Positions 33,679 through 42,598 of a stretch of DNA of 64,000 bases are shown one piece after another. Both the position numbers and the translations under genes were made by a program. Within the stretch, counting starts at the first letter, position 1. Each line of letters opens with the position of its first letter. The notes under the pieces are model-generated. The model saw nothing but the letters and a program-made list of their open reading frames with translations. It made no database searches and was not told the origin of the DNA. Location of the stretch: assembly GCF_009690905.1 (NCBI RefSeq), contig NZ_VOSW01000028.1, positions 31,394-95,393 on the forward strand, read 5' to 3'. This DNA is from Paraburkholderia madseniana (GTDB lineage Bacteria; Pseudomonadota; Gammaproteobacteria; Burkholderiales; Burkholderiaceae).

Positions 33679-34791
33679 TTACTGCGCGACGAAGAGCATG
33701 CCGTGCGGATCCTGCAGCGCGGATGCACTACCGATACCCGCCACCACCGGCGTGAGGTGACCGGACTTCACGTCGAGTTGCATCACCTGCCCCTGACCCG
33801 CGCTGTACGCATCACCCTGCTTGAACGGCGCATCGACACGGTACGTCGTGTTGTTTGCGTCGGTGAACAGCATGAATGTCTTACCCGTCGAACCCGGCGC
33901 CGGGACAAAGCGCGTATCGTCCACCGGGTAGATCGGACCATCCTTATCGCTGTACAGCGTGAGCGTCAGGACACTGACGCTCTGACTTGGCCCGGGATTG
34001 CTGATGAACACGAGTTTGCCGTCCGCCTGGCTATCCAGCACGAGTTTCCCCGACGGGTCGATGGCCAGCGAATCCGGATCGGTCAGGGTCAGCGTCACCG
34101 GATGATTGAACGTAGGGTTCGCCGCGCCCCCCACAGATGGCGTCACGTCGATAGCCTGGGCGTTGCCGGCCAGCACCGGCGTCACGTCGAAGGTGGAACC
34201 ATTGGCGTTCAGCGTGAGCGCAACGACGGTCGGACCCACGCCCGGCGTCGTGGGCGCCGAAGCACTCACATACACGACACCGTTGATGAGTTGCATATCG
34301 TCATAGCCGCCGCCGTGCACGGTGGGATTGACCGTCGCCTGATAGGTTTTCTGTGCGCCCGTGGCGAGGTCGATGATCGTCAACTCGGGATTGCCGTCTT
34401 CATTCGCCATTGCCCATAGCGTGTTCGTGTCGCTGCGCGCCATCAGGCCGTCTACGTGGCCCGGCACCGTGAACGTTTTCTGGGCGTTGCCGCTCAGGTC
34501 GTATTGCACGACCTGGTTGGTGATACCGGGCACCGAGCCGTCCTTCACTTCGCCGGCGTTCTGATAGCCGATGAATATGCTGGAACCCATCTGCACGATC
34601 GAATCGGGCTTCTGGGTTGCCGAGGGTGCTTTTGCGAATACCGCGAGCGAGTAGCCGGTGGCGGTTGCCGTGTTCGGAACTGGCGCCGCCGCTGCCGTTG
34701 TTGCCGCCGGGCTCGGATTGTCAACGCCTCCGCCACACGCCGAAAGCGCCATCACAGCCGAAATCATCAAAACAATGGAAGTCTTTTTCAT
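33679..34791 (-). CDS. Beta-propeller-like lipoprotein
   Basis: The 370-residue protein has a lipoprotein signal (ISAVMALSAC-GGG), a Thr/Ala/Pro-rich linker (about 20-48) and then repeated beta-strand blades of the YVTN/SMP-30 or NHL-like kind: MGSSIFIGYQNAGE, NQVVQYDLSGNAQKTFTVPG, DTNTLWAMANEDGNPELTII, PDSLAIDPSGKLVLDSQADG and GQVMQLDVKSGHLTPVVAGI. A role in cell-surface binding is possible but not fixed by the sequence. It is a stand-alone gene. Confidence 0.75.
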   Translation of the reverse strand: MKKTSIVLMISAVMALSACGGGVDNPSPAATTAAAAPVPNTATATGYSLAVFAKAPSATQKPDSIVQMGSSIFIGYQNAGEVKDGSVPGITNQVVQYDLSGNAQKTFTVPGHVDGLMARSDTNTLWAMANEDGNPELTIIDLATGAQKTYQATVNPTVHGGGYDDMQLINGVVYVSASAPTTPGVGPTVVALTLNANGSTFDVTPVLAGNAQAIDVTPSVGGAANPTFNHPVTLTLTDPDSLAIDPSGKLVLDSQADGKLVFISNPGPSQSVSVLTLTLYSDKDGPIYPVDDTRFVPAPGSTGKTFMLFTDANNTTYRVDAPFKQGDAYSAGQGQVMQLDVKSGHLTPVVAGIGSASALQDPHGMLFVAQ

Positions 34792-35260
34792 TTTAAAGGT
34801 GTCCTGATTAAATGCATTTTTTCTTCGTCAAGGAAACGACATCCCTCTACCACACCAGTACAGTAAAAAACCGTATAAGCCGGCGGTTTCACTTTAACGG
34901 CAGATAATGTCAATCGAATGACGTAGCGAAATACAGGTGCACCTTGAAAAAACTTTCTTATTGACCGAATCGCAGGATTTTTTCTTCTCGATAGCGCAAA
35001 GAAAACTACCTGCTCACCGCTTAAGAGACGCTTAAGTGAGTGCGTTTTCGAGGTGCAAAAAAAGCCGCTATTGAAAGCGGCGTGTACTCATAGGATCGCT
35101 TAATAATTAAATGACGTAGTCGATGTAAGAATCACATCGACGAAAGCGGCTGAGAGTAGCCTTCGGCAAGCAAGTTGAAAACAAACCGTAATGCCTCGCT
35201 GCCAGAGAGGTAAATGAATTGAAAGAATAGGCGAGAATCAGCGCAACACGATCGCGTTCA
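34792..35260. promoter_or_regulatory. AT-rich intergenic region with terminator of the VIT1 gene
   Basis: This 469-base gap lies between two minus-strand genes. It includes a terminator at about 35057-35081: stem GCCGCT/AGCGGC with an ATTGAA loop and, on the minus strand, a trailing run of T residues, so it ends the rubrerythrin-VIT1 transcript. The remainder is AT-rich and probably carries the promoter of the lipoprotein gene. No further gene was seen. Confidence 0.65.
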
Positions 35261-36391
35261 TCAGGAAATCGATACCCCCAACAGCTTCCCAACGCCGAAC
35301 GTGAAGCCTGCGGCCACGAGACCGATGACGACCTGCCGCATGGCGGAGAACCCTGCGCTGCGCCCGTTGAATAGCGAGGTAAAGACCCCAATGGATGCGA
35401 GTGCAAGCATGCTGAGTACGATGCATTGCACGATCGCACTAAGCCCGTGCGTCCACAGGAACGGCATCACCGGAAAAATTGCGCCGACCGAGAACAGGCA
35501 AAACGAGACACCTGCAGCGGACCAGGGATTGCCGCCCAACTCCGAGGGATCGAGTCCGAGTTCCTCGCGCGTCAGGGTATCGAGCGCCTTGTCCTTGTCA
35601 CGCATCATCTGTGACGCCACCCGTTTGGCCTCGACCGCGTCCAGACCCTTGGCGCGATAGATCAGCGCCAGCTCGTGCTCCTCGGCTTCCGGAGACACCT
35701 CCAGTTCCTCCGCTTCTTTAGCAATCTGGGTACTGGCCAGCTCGCGCGCATTGGTCACCGACAGCCATTCACCCAACGCCATTGAACACGCGCCGGCGAT
35801 CAGGCCGGCAAGCCCCGTGAGTAGGATCGCTTTGTTGCCGGTTCCCGCGCCGGCCACGCCCATGATCAGGCAGAAATTCGAAACGAGGCCGTCGTTCGCA
35901 CCGAGCACGGCTGCACGCAGATCGTTACCCGACGAAACGCCCTTATGCCACGACTCCGCAGCGGCGATGCGCGCCCCTTGCGACAGGGCCGGGTCGCCCC
36001 CGCCGTGAGCCAGGGTCTGGACTACCGCCGCGTGGTGATGCTCGTCGGCCGACATACTGCCCGCGTCCGGTTGCCCGTGGTATTTGTTACGGTCAGCGTA
36101 TTCAGCCGCGGCAAGCGTGGGTAGCACGAAACCCGCGCCGAACATGCGTACCAGTGCTTTCATCAGGCGCGTTTTCACGGCCTGGCCGGTGCCCTTCGGC
36201 TGGATGCCGTTAGCTCTCAGCTTATCGGCCCATACCTGCGCATGATCGTGCTCCGATTTTGCGAGGTCGCTGTAGACCTGCTTGCGCGTGTCGTCCTTCT
36301 CGACTTTCGCGAGCGTTTCATAGAGCGCGGCGCTGTGGAGCTCGTCGGAGAGATTGGCTCTGTACCGCTTGACTTCATGTTTGGATGCCAT
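35261..36391 (-). CDS. Rubrerythrin-VIT1 fusion, MbfA-type metal exporter
   Basis: The 376-residue protein joins an N-terminal ferritin-like or rubrerythrin domain (about 1-145; Glu and His at DELHSAALYE, AKSEHDHAQVW and DEHHHAAVV) to a C-terminal VIT1/CCC1 membrane domain (about 150-376; LRAAVLGANDGLVSNFCLIM, GACSMALGEWLSV and five hydrophobic segments). This is the architecture of MbfA, which exports iron in alpha-proteobacteria under iron or acid stress; related VIT1 proteins also move Mn. The gene is monocistronic with its own terminator. Confidence 0.85.
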   Translation of the reverse strand: MASKHEVKRYRANLSDELHSAALYETLAKVEKDDTRKQVYSDLAKSEHDHAQVWADKLRANGIQPKGTGQAVKTRLMKALVRMFGAGFVLPTLAAAEYADRNKYHGQPDAGSMSADEHHHAAVVQTLAHGGGDPALSQGARIAAAESWHKGVSSGNDLRAAVLGANDGLVSNFCLIMGVAGAGTGNKAILLTGLAGLIAGACSMALGEWLSVTNARELASTQIAKEAEELEVSPEAEEHELALIYRAKGLDAVEAKRVASQMMRDKDKALDTLTREELGLDPSELGGNPWSAAGVSFCLFSVGAIFPVMPFLWTHGLSAIVQCIVLSMLALASIGVFTSLFNGRSAGFSAMRQVVIGLVAAGFTFGVGKLLGVSIS

Positions 36392-36720
36392 GGGAATGTG
36401 CCTGCATATCGGTTCGATAACAACGAAGCGTAATCGATTCAGGCACGGAAATCATAAAGCCCCTAAAGCGCATGTTGAGCGAGAACACCAACAGTTCTCA
36501 TCCCCATTTGGTTCCGCACGATTTTTTCTTAAGACATGCTTATGCGTGTCCTCATCAAGCACAGGTTCTCGCCACTATCGTCCAGTATTTCCGCGCTTCG
36601 AAATACGGAAGAAAGTAATTTGGCCTCGCCTAAGGAGAAATTAAGGAACGCTGCTTATTCTGTGAGTACGCATCGACCGGAATGGTCGGCGCGGCACCAT
36701 CACACTATTGGAGAACTATC
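36392..36720. promoter_or_regulatory. Divergent promoter region
   Basis: This 329-base AT-richer gap separates the minus-strand VIT1 gene from a plus-strand secreted protein gene and must hold both promoters. No recognisable operator, gene or repeat was seen in it. Confidence 0.35.
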
Positions 36721-37002
36721 ATGAAAGCACTCAAACACATCATGCTCGTTGCGTCGATCGTCGCCATCCCGACTCTGTCGTTTGCCCAGCAGATGAACAC
36801 ACCGATGAACGACACAACGACGGCACCCACCGTCTCGATGCACGACACGCAGAACAATCAGCCGGGTACGCAATATCAGCAGCCCTCACACAAGATGTCG
36901 GGATCTGGTGACAGCTCAGGTTACGGTGCACCCGCGACAAGCTTTTCGCAATCTTCGACGATGCATTTCGAGGGTAAGAATTCGGGATTGTTCAAGCATT
37001 GA
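36721..37002 (+). CDS. Small secreted protein of unknown function
   Basis: The 93-residue product has a clear Sec signal peptide (MKALKHIMLVASIVAIPTLS then FAQ) and a hydrophilic Gln/Ser/Thr/Met-rich mature part (MNTPMNDTTTAPTVSMHDTQ, KMSGSGDSSGYGAP). GGAG lies seven bases before the ATG. It is unrecognised. The low-complexity, probably disordered, methionine- and histidine-containing mature chain could bind metal, but this is speculative. Confidence 0.7.
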   Translation: MKALKHIMLVASIVAIPTLSFAQQMNTPMNDTTTAPTVSMHDTQNNQPGTQYQQPSHKMSGSGDSSGYGAPATSFSQSSTMHFEGKNSGLFKH

Positions 37003-37134
37003 ATACGCGCGATGATGCCTTGCACTTCCTCGCTGTCTCCGCGCTAGCCACTATTTGCGGCAAGTCAGCGGGCAACAATCAGCGCGGGAGTGAGGCACAT
37101 CTTCAATCAGAAAGCCGATCAAAAACCAGCGAGA

Positions 37135-38430
37135 TCATTGCGGCGCAGGAGCCGCCCGATATCCTCGCCGGCCGATAGCCAACGTGAGCACGGCGGAAAC
37201 CGCAAGACTCGCCGCAACCACATAGAGCCCGGCAGCATATCCACCCGTCACGCTCTTCAGCCAGCCGATTGCAAACGGACCGACGAAACCGCCGAGATTG
37301 CCGATCGAGTTGATCATGGCGATACCGGCCGCGGCGCCAGCGCCAGAGAGAAAGGTACTCGGCATGGCCCACAGCGGCGCCTTGGCCGCGCTGATGCCCA
37401 CGTTCACGAGAATCAGCGCGAACACCGCTGCAACAACTGTATCCGCAAAGCCTGCCCATGCGAGCCCGATGCCGGCTGCGACGCACGGAATCACCACATG
37501 CCACGTGCGCTCGCCAGTGCGATCCGAATGGCGCGCCCACAGCACCATGCCGATCACGGCCAGCACGCTGGGAATCGCGTTCAACGCGCCGGTACCCAGC
37601 GCGCTAAAACCGAATTGGCGAATGATCAGCGGCGCCCACAGTCCGAGCGTATAAAGCCCCGCCGAGGTGCCGAAGTAAATCATCGACATGATCCACACGC
37701 GCGGGTCGCGCAGCGCGGCGAGCGCACCTGCCGCGTGTCCCGCCTGCGATTCACGTCCCGCGCGTTCTTCGCGTAGGGTCGCGACGAGCCACGCTTTCTC
37801 ATCCGCGGCAAGCCACGCCGCCTTTTCTGGCGAATCGGTGAGCGCTTTCAAAACCACGAACCCGAGAACAACCGCAGGAATCGCTTCGATGAGGAAAAGC
37901 CATTGCCAGTCTTTCAAGCCGAACAGGGCCGGCATCTGCATGATGGCGCCTGAAATGGGCGATCCGATTGCCGTCGACAAAGGTGCGGCCGCCATGAACG
38001 CGGCCGCCGCGACTGCTCGTTGCCGCGCGGGAAACCACTGGCTGAGATAAAGAATGATGCCGGGGAAGAAACCGGCTTCGGCCACGCCGAGCAAGAAGCG
38101 CAGCGTATAGAACGAATTCGGCCCGACGACAAACGCGGAAGCCGCCGACACCAGCCCCCACGTCACCATCACACGCGCGATCCAGATGCGCGCACCGACC
38201 TTGTTCAGAATGAGGTTCGAGGGCACTTCGAACAGAAAGTACCCAAGAAAGAAGATGCCGCCGCCGAGTCCGAACATGGTCGGCGAGAGGCCGAGGTCCT
38301 TGTTCATCGTGAGCGCCGCGAAGCCGACGTTCACACGATCGAGAAAGCTCACAAAATAAAGCAGCATGACGAAGGGCAAAATACGCCACGTCAGCTTGCG
38401 AACCACACGGGCTTGCAATTCATTGGCCAT
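37135..38430 (-). CDS. MFS transporter, anion:cation symporter (ACS) family
   Basis: The 431-residue protein has 12 predicted membrane helices and the ACS-family opening RILPFVMLLYFVSFLDRVNV, with LGYFLFEVPSNLILNKVGAR and GVAEAGFFPGIILYLSQWFP. These are typical of tartrate, phthalate or glucarate carriers. It lies 90 bases after the tartrate/malate dehydrogenase gene on the same strand, so it probably imports that enzyme's substrate. Confidence 0.85.
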   Translation of the reverse strand: MANELQARVVRKLTWRILPFVMLLYFVSFLDRVNVGFAALTMNKDLGLSPTMFGLGGGIFFLGYFLFEVPSNLILNKVGARIWIARVMVTWGLVSAASAFVVGPNSFYTLRFLLGVAEAGFFPGIILYLSQWFPARQRAVAAAAFMAAAPLSTAIGSPISGAIMQMPALFGLKDWQWLFLIEAIPAVVLGFVVLKALTDSPEKAAWLAADEKAWLVATLREERAGRESQAGHAAGALAALRDPRVWIMSMIYFGTSAGLYTLGLWAPLIIRQFGFSALGTGALNAIPSVLAVIGMVLWARHSDRTGERTWHVVIPCVAAGIGLAWAGFADTVVAAVFALILVNVGISAAKAPLWAMPSTFLSGAGAAAGIAMINSIGNLGGFVGPFAIGWLKSVTGGYAAGLYVVAASLAVSAVLTLAIGRRGYRAAPAPQ

Positions 38431-38520
38431 GCCAGTCTCCAGTCTTTAAATCGCCCGTGACGTATTCGTCCGGGCGTTTTGTTTTTGTCTAATGCGCGTT
38501 GCGTATTGCATGCGGCCAGT

Positions 38521-39612
38521 TCAGGCTACCTTGAACGCCGCCGATTCCGCTGCGAGGATCGCGCAGACCGCGTCGGTCACCTGCGCTGTTGTGGCCGTAC
38601 CGCCGAGGTCACCCGTGTGCAACGCCGGGGCAGCCGTGATGCGTTCGATCGCGCTCATCAACTGCTGGGCAGCGGCCATTTCGCCGAGATGCTCGAGCAT
38701 CATCACAACCGACCAGAACGTGCCGACCGGATTGGCGAGACCCTTGCCCATGATGTCGAATGCGGAACCGTGAATCGGCTCGAACATCGAGGGATAGCGG
38801 CGCTCGGGGTCGAGATTCGCGGTCGGCGCGATGCCGAGGCTGCCGGCCAGTGCCGCGGCCAGATCGCTGAGAATGTCCGCGTGAAGGTTCGTCGCGACGA
38901 TCGTGTCGAGCGTGGCGGGACGGTTGACCATGCGTGCGGTGGCGGCGTCGACGAGTTCCTTGTCCCACTTGACGCCAGGAAATTCCTTCGAGACTTCGAG
39001 CGCAATCTCGTCCCACATGACCATGGCGTGACGTTGCGCATTGCTCTTGGTGATCACCGTCAGCAGCTTGCGCGGTCGCGACTGGGCGAGGCGGAACGCG
39101 AATCGAAGAATGCGTTCGACGCCCGCGCGGGTCATCATCGAAACGTCCGTTGCCACTTCGATCGGATGGCCCTGGTGTGCGCGTCCACCTACGCCGGAAT
39201 ACTCGCCCTCCGAGTTCTCGCGAACGATGACCCAGTCGAGATCCTTCGGCCCACAGCGCTTCAACGGTGCGTCGATGCCAGGAAGGATGCGAGTGGGACG
39301 CACGTTCGCGTACTGATCGAAGCCCTGACAGATCTTCAGGCGCAATCCCCAAAGCGTCACGTGATCGGGAATATGCGGATCACCCGCCGAGCCGAACAGA
39401 ATCGCATCCTTGTTGCGGATGGCATCCAGCCCATCGGCCGGCATCATCACCCCGTGCTGGCGGTAGAAATCGCCGCCCCAATCGAAATTCTCGAACTCGA
39501 ACCGGAAGGCGTCGCTACGCGCAGCGATGGCTTCGAGAACCCGTTGGCCCGCGGGCACGACTTCCTTGCCGATGCCGTCGCCGGGAATGGTTGCGATGCG
39601 ATAGGTCTTCAC
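38521..39612 (-). CDS. Tartrate dehydrogenase / D-malate dehydrogenase (decarboxylating)
   Basis: The 363-residue enzyme belongs to the isopropylmalate/isocitrate dehydrogenase family: TIPGDGIGKEVVPAG at the N-terminus, WVIVRENSEGEYSGVGGRAH, the catalytic Lys in LTVITKSNAQRH, the metal-binding aspartates in NLHADILSDL and FEPIHGSAFDIMGKG. The NSEGEYSG form and length match TtuC/DmlA, which oxidise tartrate or D-malate with NAD. The start is a GTG at 39612, chosen because AGGAG lies six bases upstream and the domain begins directly. It pairs with an MFS carrier and a divergent LysR regulator. Confidence 0.9.
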   Translation of the reverse strand: MKTYRIATIPGDGIGKEVVPAGQRVLEAIAARSDAFRFEFENFDWGGDFYRQHGVMMPADGLDAIRNKDAILFGSAGDPHIPDHVTLWGLRLKICQGFDQYANVRPTRILPGIDAPLKRCGPKDLDWVIVRENSEGEYSGVGGRAHQGHPIEVATDVSMMTRAGVERILRFAFRLAQSRPRKLLTVITKSNAQRHAMVMWDEIALEVSKEFPGVKWDKELVDAATARMVNRPATLDTIVATNLHADILSDLAAALAGSLGIAPTANLDPERRYPSMFEPIHGSAFDIMGKGLANPVGTFWSVVMMLEHLGEMAAAQQLMSAIERITAAPALHTGDLGGTATTAQVTDAVCAILAAESAAFKVA

Positions 39613-39694
39613 TGGCGTCTCCTTGGTGTTGAACGTATGGCTGCATCCTAGTATGGCGACCGCACGCGAAAACGCTGCTAGACTCAAAGCATCC

Positions 39695-39709
39695 TTAACC
39701 TGCAGTTAA
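39695..39709. promoter_or_regulatory. LysR-type operator candidate
   Basis: TTAAC-CTGCA-GTTAA is a T-N11-A dyad 41 bases before the LysR start and 82 bases before the dehydrogenase start, the usual place for a LysR recognition site in a divergent promoter. Confidence 0.55.
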
Positions 39710-39749
39710 TAATAGGCTGTTCATCGGCCTGCTCATCGACCCACTCAAC

Positions 39750-40661
39750 ATGACTTCGTCGATACAACCGGAAGACCTCGCCTTCTTCTCCAAGCTCGCC
39801 GCAAGCGGCAGTCTGACCGCGACTGCGCGCGAACTCGGCTTGAGCACGGCAGCCGTGAGCAAGCATCTGGCGCAAATGGAATCGCGCGCGGGCGTGTCGC
39901 TCGTGAATCGCACGACCCGGCGTATGAGCCTTACGCCGGAGGGCGAACTCTACCTGACTCGCGCCAGACGCATCCTGAGCGAAATGGACGACCTGGCCCA
40001 GTTGCTCGGCGGCTCGCAAGCGGCCCCGAAAGGCCTGTTGCGCGTGAACGCGACGCTCGGTTTCGGCCGCAGTCACGTGGCGCCGCTCATTTCCCGATTT
40101 GTGCGGCGCTTTCCCGAGGTGGACGTGCAATTGCAACTCTCCGTCGACCCGCCACCGATTAGCGACGACGCCTTCGACGTGTGCGTGCGTTTCGGCGAAC
40201 CGCCGGATGCGCGCGTGATTGCGCGCCGGGTCGCGCCGAACCGGCGATTGCTTTGCGCATCGCCAACGTATTTCGCCAAACGGCGCGCGCCGCGCAGTCC
40301 GGCGGAGTTATCGCAACACAATTGCATCGGCATTCGTCAGGGCGACGATGGCTATGGGCTCTGGCGCTTGACCAGCGGACGCGGTTCGACCGAAAAGACC
40401 GAGACCGTACGCGTGCGCGGCAACCTCACCACCAACGACGGCGAGATCGCGGTGAAGTGGGCGCTCGACGGTCACGGCATTCTGATGCGGGCGGAATGGG
40501 ATATCGCGGAGTATCTCGCCGATGGCCGCCTGATCCACGTATTGCCGGAATACCGCACGCCGGGTGCCGATATTTATGCGGTGTACCCGCAACAGTTGCA
40601 GATGACGGCGCGGGTCAAGGCTTTCGTCGACATGCTGATAGAGACGTTCGGCACACGCTGA
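39750..40661 (+). CDS. LysR-family regulator, DmlR-like
   Basis: The 303-residue protein has an N-terminal winged helix (PEDLAFFSKLAASGSLTATA and LGLSTAAVSKHLAQMESRAG) and a C-terminal effector domain with LLRVNATLGFGRSHVAPLIS and VRFGEPPDARVIARRVAPN. It is divergent from the dehydrogenase and MFS pair, which it probably regulates. The next gene downstream is the porin with its own palindromic operator, so control of the porin by this protein is less likely. Confidence 0.88.
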   Translation: MTSSIQPEDLAFFSKLAASGSLTATARELGLSTAAVSKHLAQMESRAGVSLVNRTTRRMSLTPEGELYLTRARRILSEMDDLAQLLGGSQAAPKGLLRVNATLGFGRSHVAPLISRFVRRFPEVDVQLQLSVDPPPISDDAFDVCVRFGEPPDARVIARRVAPNRRLLCASPTYFAKRRAPRSPAELSQHNCIGIRQGDDGYGLWRLTSGRGSTEKTETVRVRGNLTTNDGEIAVKWALDGHGILMRAEWDIAEYLADGRLIHVLPEYRTPGADIYAVYPQQLQMTARVKAFVDMLIETFGTR

Positions 40662-40676
40662 GTCCGTTCTTTGATA

Positions 40677-40693
40677 GTTCTGCAATGCAGAAC
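40677..40693. promoter_or_regulatory. Palindromic operator site A (TGCA-N-TGCA core)
   Basis: GTTCTGCA-A-TGCAGAAC is a perfect 17-base palindrome, 16 bases after the LysR stop. The same core recurs at 40810-40832, 42339-42351 and 55475-55490. No promoter lies at a fixed distance from this copy, so it may be an auxiliary site for site B, centred 136 bases away. Confidence 0.7.
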
Positions 40694-40809
40694 CACCGCA
40701 TCAGCCGTCTTTCTCGCAATTCAAACCGGATAATTCCGGCAATCTCCTTGTATTACATAGCCTTACGGCACACTTCAAGCGCGCCTTCAGTGCCAGGTGT
40801 TTTCCCTAT

Positions 40810-40832
40810 TTTGGCCTGCATTGCAGGCCAAA
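40810..40832. promoter_or_regulatory. Palindromic operator site B, porin promoter
   Basis: An 11-base arm TTTGGCCTGCA and its exact reverse complement flank a single central T at 40821. The centre is 28 bases before the TTGACA box. Its core is the same TGCA-N-TGCA as sites A, C and D. Confidence 0.75.
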
Positions 40833-40848
40833 CGAGCGGTTTCCCCCG

Positions 40849-40877
40849 TTGACACAGAACGAACGGTCGTGCCAAAT
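40849..40877 (+). promoter_or_regulatory. Promoter of the porin gene
   Basis: TTGACA (40849-40854), a 17-base spacer and CCAAAT (40872-40877) form a sigma-70-like promoter. Spacer length and the GTGCCAAATT end are the same as in the promoter at 42373, indicating a shared control element. A leader of about 270 bases follows before the porin start. Confidence 0.55.
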
Positions 40878-41146
40878 TGCGCCTGCATCCTGTGCGCAAG
40901 CACGCGATCGATGAACTCATAGCAGCGCCGGGCCGCCCCTGCACCCAGGAGACAAGCCAGCCGGCAACCGGACTCGAAACGCATACCAGCACACCCACTA
41001 TTTCGCATCCCTTATCAGATCGCGAGGGCCCGCTATTGTCGCTATTGCCTGTTGAGATCGTATCGCGCAACAGATCGCCAGAATCTTGCAGCACAAGCAA
41101 TACTTCGCCAGTTCAATTGATTCCAATAAACAAGGAGACACGAAGC

Positions 41147-42238
41147 ATGCCGGCAAGTCATCGCAATCGAGTTGGAGCCATTCTTGGATTAGTTGGAGCA
41201 TGCGCCCTGGGCACGGCCCAGAGCGCCCATGCACAAAGCAGTGTCACGCTGTACGGCATCGTCGACGGCTCGATCCTCTACACCAGCAAAACGCTTAACG
41301 CGGCCACAGGTCAGAGCGCCGGCCATCAATACTCGTTCACCGACAGCGGCCTCTCCGGCTCGCGCTTCGGCATGCGTGGCGCCGAAGATCTCGGCGGCAG
41401 CATGCGTGCGATCTTCGAACTCGAAAGCGGCATCAGCATTGCCAACGGCGCGTTCAGCAATTCGAACGGCAACGAGTTCGGGCGGCAGGCGTGGGTCGGC
41501 GTGGACAGCCGCTACGGCACGGTCAAGGCCGGCTTGCAGTTCTCGCCCTTCTTCCTCGCGGTGTACGACTTCGATCCGCGCGAGATGTCGTACTTCGGCA
41601 GCGGTCTCATCACCTATCTCAACAACGTCTATGTGACTGGCCTGTTCAATCCGAACGGCATTTCGTACACGTCGCCGGAAATCGCCGGCTTGCAAGCCAG
41701 CGCGATGATGGCGCTGGGCGGCACGGCCGGGAACTTTCAGGCGGGCCGCCAGTACTCGGCGAGCCTGCGCTACCACCTCGGCACGCTGACCGTCGATGCC
41801 GCGCTCTACAGCGGCAACGCCGGCGGCAGCGCTGCATCGATCGCGATTCCGAGCGTGGTCGAATTCGACGGCCGTGCGCTCGGCGCCAGCTATGTGTTCA
41901 ACAACCTGACAGTGAAGGCCTCCTACGTGCAGTACAAGGTGGCAGGCTCGTTCAACGATCGTGTCTATTCAGGCGGCGCCAGCTATCGCATCACACCGGC
42001 GCTGAACGTCGACGCGGGTGTGTGGGTCACGCGCGACGGAAACAACTCGTCGAACAATTCGATACTGGCGTCCACCGGCGTCGACTATTCCCTGTCGAAG
42101 GCCACCGTGGTGTATGGACAAGCTGGCTTCGTGACCAACCACGGTGCCATGCACACTGGACTGTCCGTCAACAACGCACTGAACGAAGCGACCGGCACGA
42201 CGGCCGGCGTGAATATCGGCATGCGGCACATGTTCTAG
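41147..42238 (+). CDS. Outer-membrane porin, Porin_4 family
   Basis: The 363-residue protein has a signal peptide (GAILGLVGACALGTAQSAHA-Q) and begins SSVTLYGIVDGSILYTSK, the standard opening of Burkholderia general porins. SRFGMRGAEDLGGSMRAIFE and GRQAWVGVDSRYGTVKAGLQ are strand segments, and the protein ends with a terminal Phe (GMRHMF) recognised for outer-membrane insertion. AAGGAG precedes the ATG. It lies just upstream of a LIV-type transporter with the same operator pattern and is probably the entry pore for that transporter's substrate. Confidence 0.93.
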   Translation: MPASHRNRVGAILGLVGACALGTAQSAHAQSSVTLYGIVDGSILYTSKTLNAATGQSAGHQYSFTDSGLSGSRFGMRGAEDLGGSMRAIFELESGISIANGAFSNSNGNEFGRQAWVGVDSRYGTVKAGLQFSPFFLAVYDFDPREMSYFGSGLITYLNNVYVTGLFNPNGISYTSPEIAGLQASAMMALGGTAGNFQAGRQYSASLRYHLGTLTVDAALYSGNAGGSAASIAIPSVVEFDGRALGASYVFNNLTVKASYVQYKVAGSFNDRVYSGGASYRITPALNVDAGVWVTRDGNNSSNNSILASTGVDYSLSKATVVYGQAGFVTNHGAMHTGLSVNNALNEATGTTAGVNIGMRHMF

Positions 42239-42338
42239 CCGGCGCAGAACGCGAGATACCGGCGTGCCGCGCAGGCGGTGCGCCGGATCATGCGAACGGG
42301 CGACTTGATGCGCGTCATCTAAGTGACTTCCCTAATAA

Positions 42339-42351
42339 TCTGCAATGCAGA
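42339..42351. promoter_or_regulatory. Palindromic operator site C, ABC transporter promoter
   Basis: TCTGCA-A-TGCAGA is a 13-base palindrome. The right flank AACA matches site A, while the left flank is degenerate. Its centre (42345) is 28 bases before the -35 box at 42373, exactly as at site B. Confidence 0.72.
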
Positions 42352-42372
42352 ACAATCAAATGGAAAAACCTG

Positions 42373-42401
42373 TTGACGGAAAGTGAACGCCCGTGCCAAA
42401 T
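42373..42401 (+). promoter_or_regulatory. Promoter of the LIV-type ABC transporter operon
   Basis: TTGACG (42373-42378), a 17-base spacer and CCAAAT (42396-42401) mirror the porin promoter. A leader of about 190 bases precedes the first permease gene. No gene was seen in the rest of the 360-base gap 42239-42598. Confidence 0.55.
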
Positions 42402-42598
42402 TTCTCTAGCACCGCCACACATCGCCATTTCCAGTTCGCGCCGATGCGTGCGTGTTTCAAGCGTCGACAACCGTCGATAACGGTCGCCGGATTCGAGAGA
42501 GCGGCTGTTGTCCCGTCCGTAGTCAGGTGTGCGGCGATGCGTCCCCTGCAGCAAGGGTAACGATTGCACAGCGTGCTTCCGTTGGAGGGTGTCAAAGC

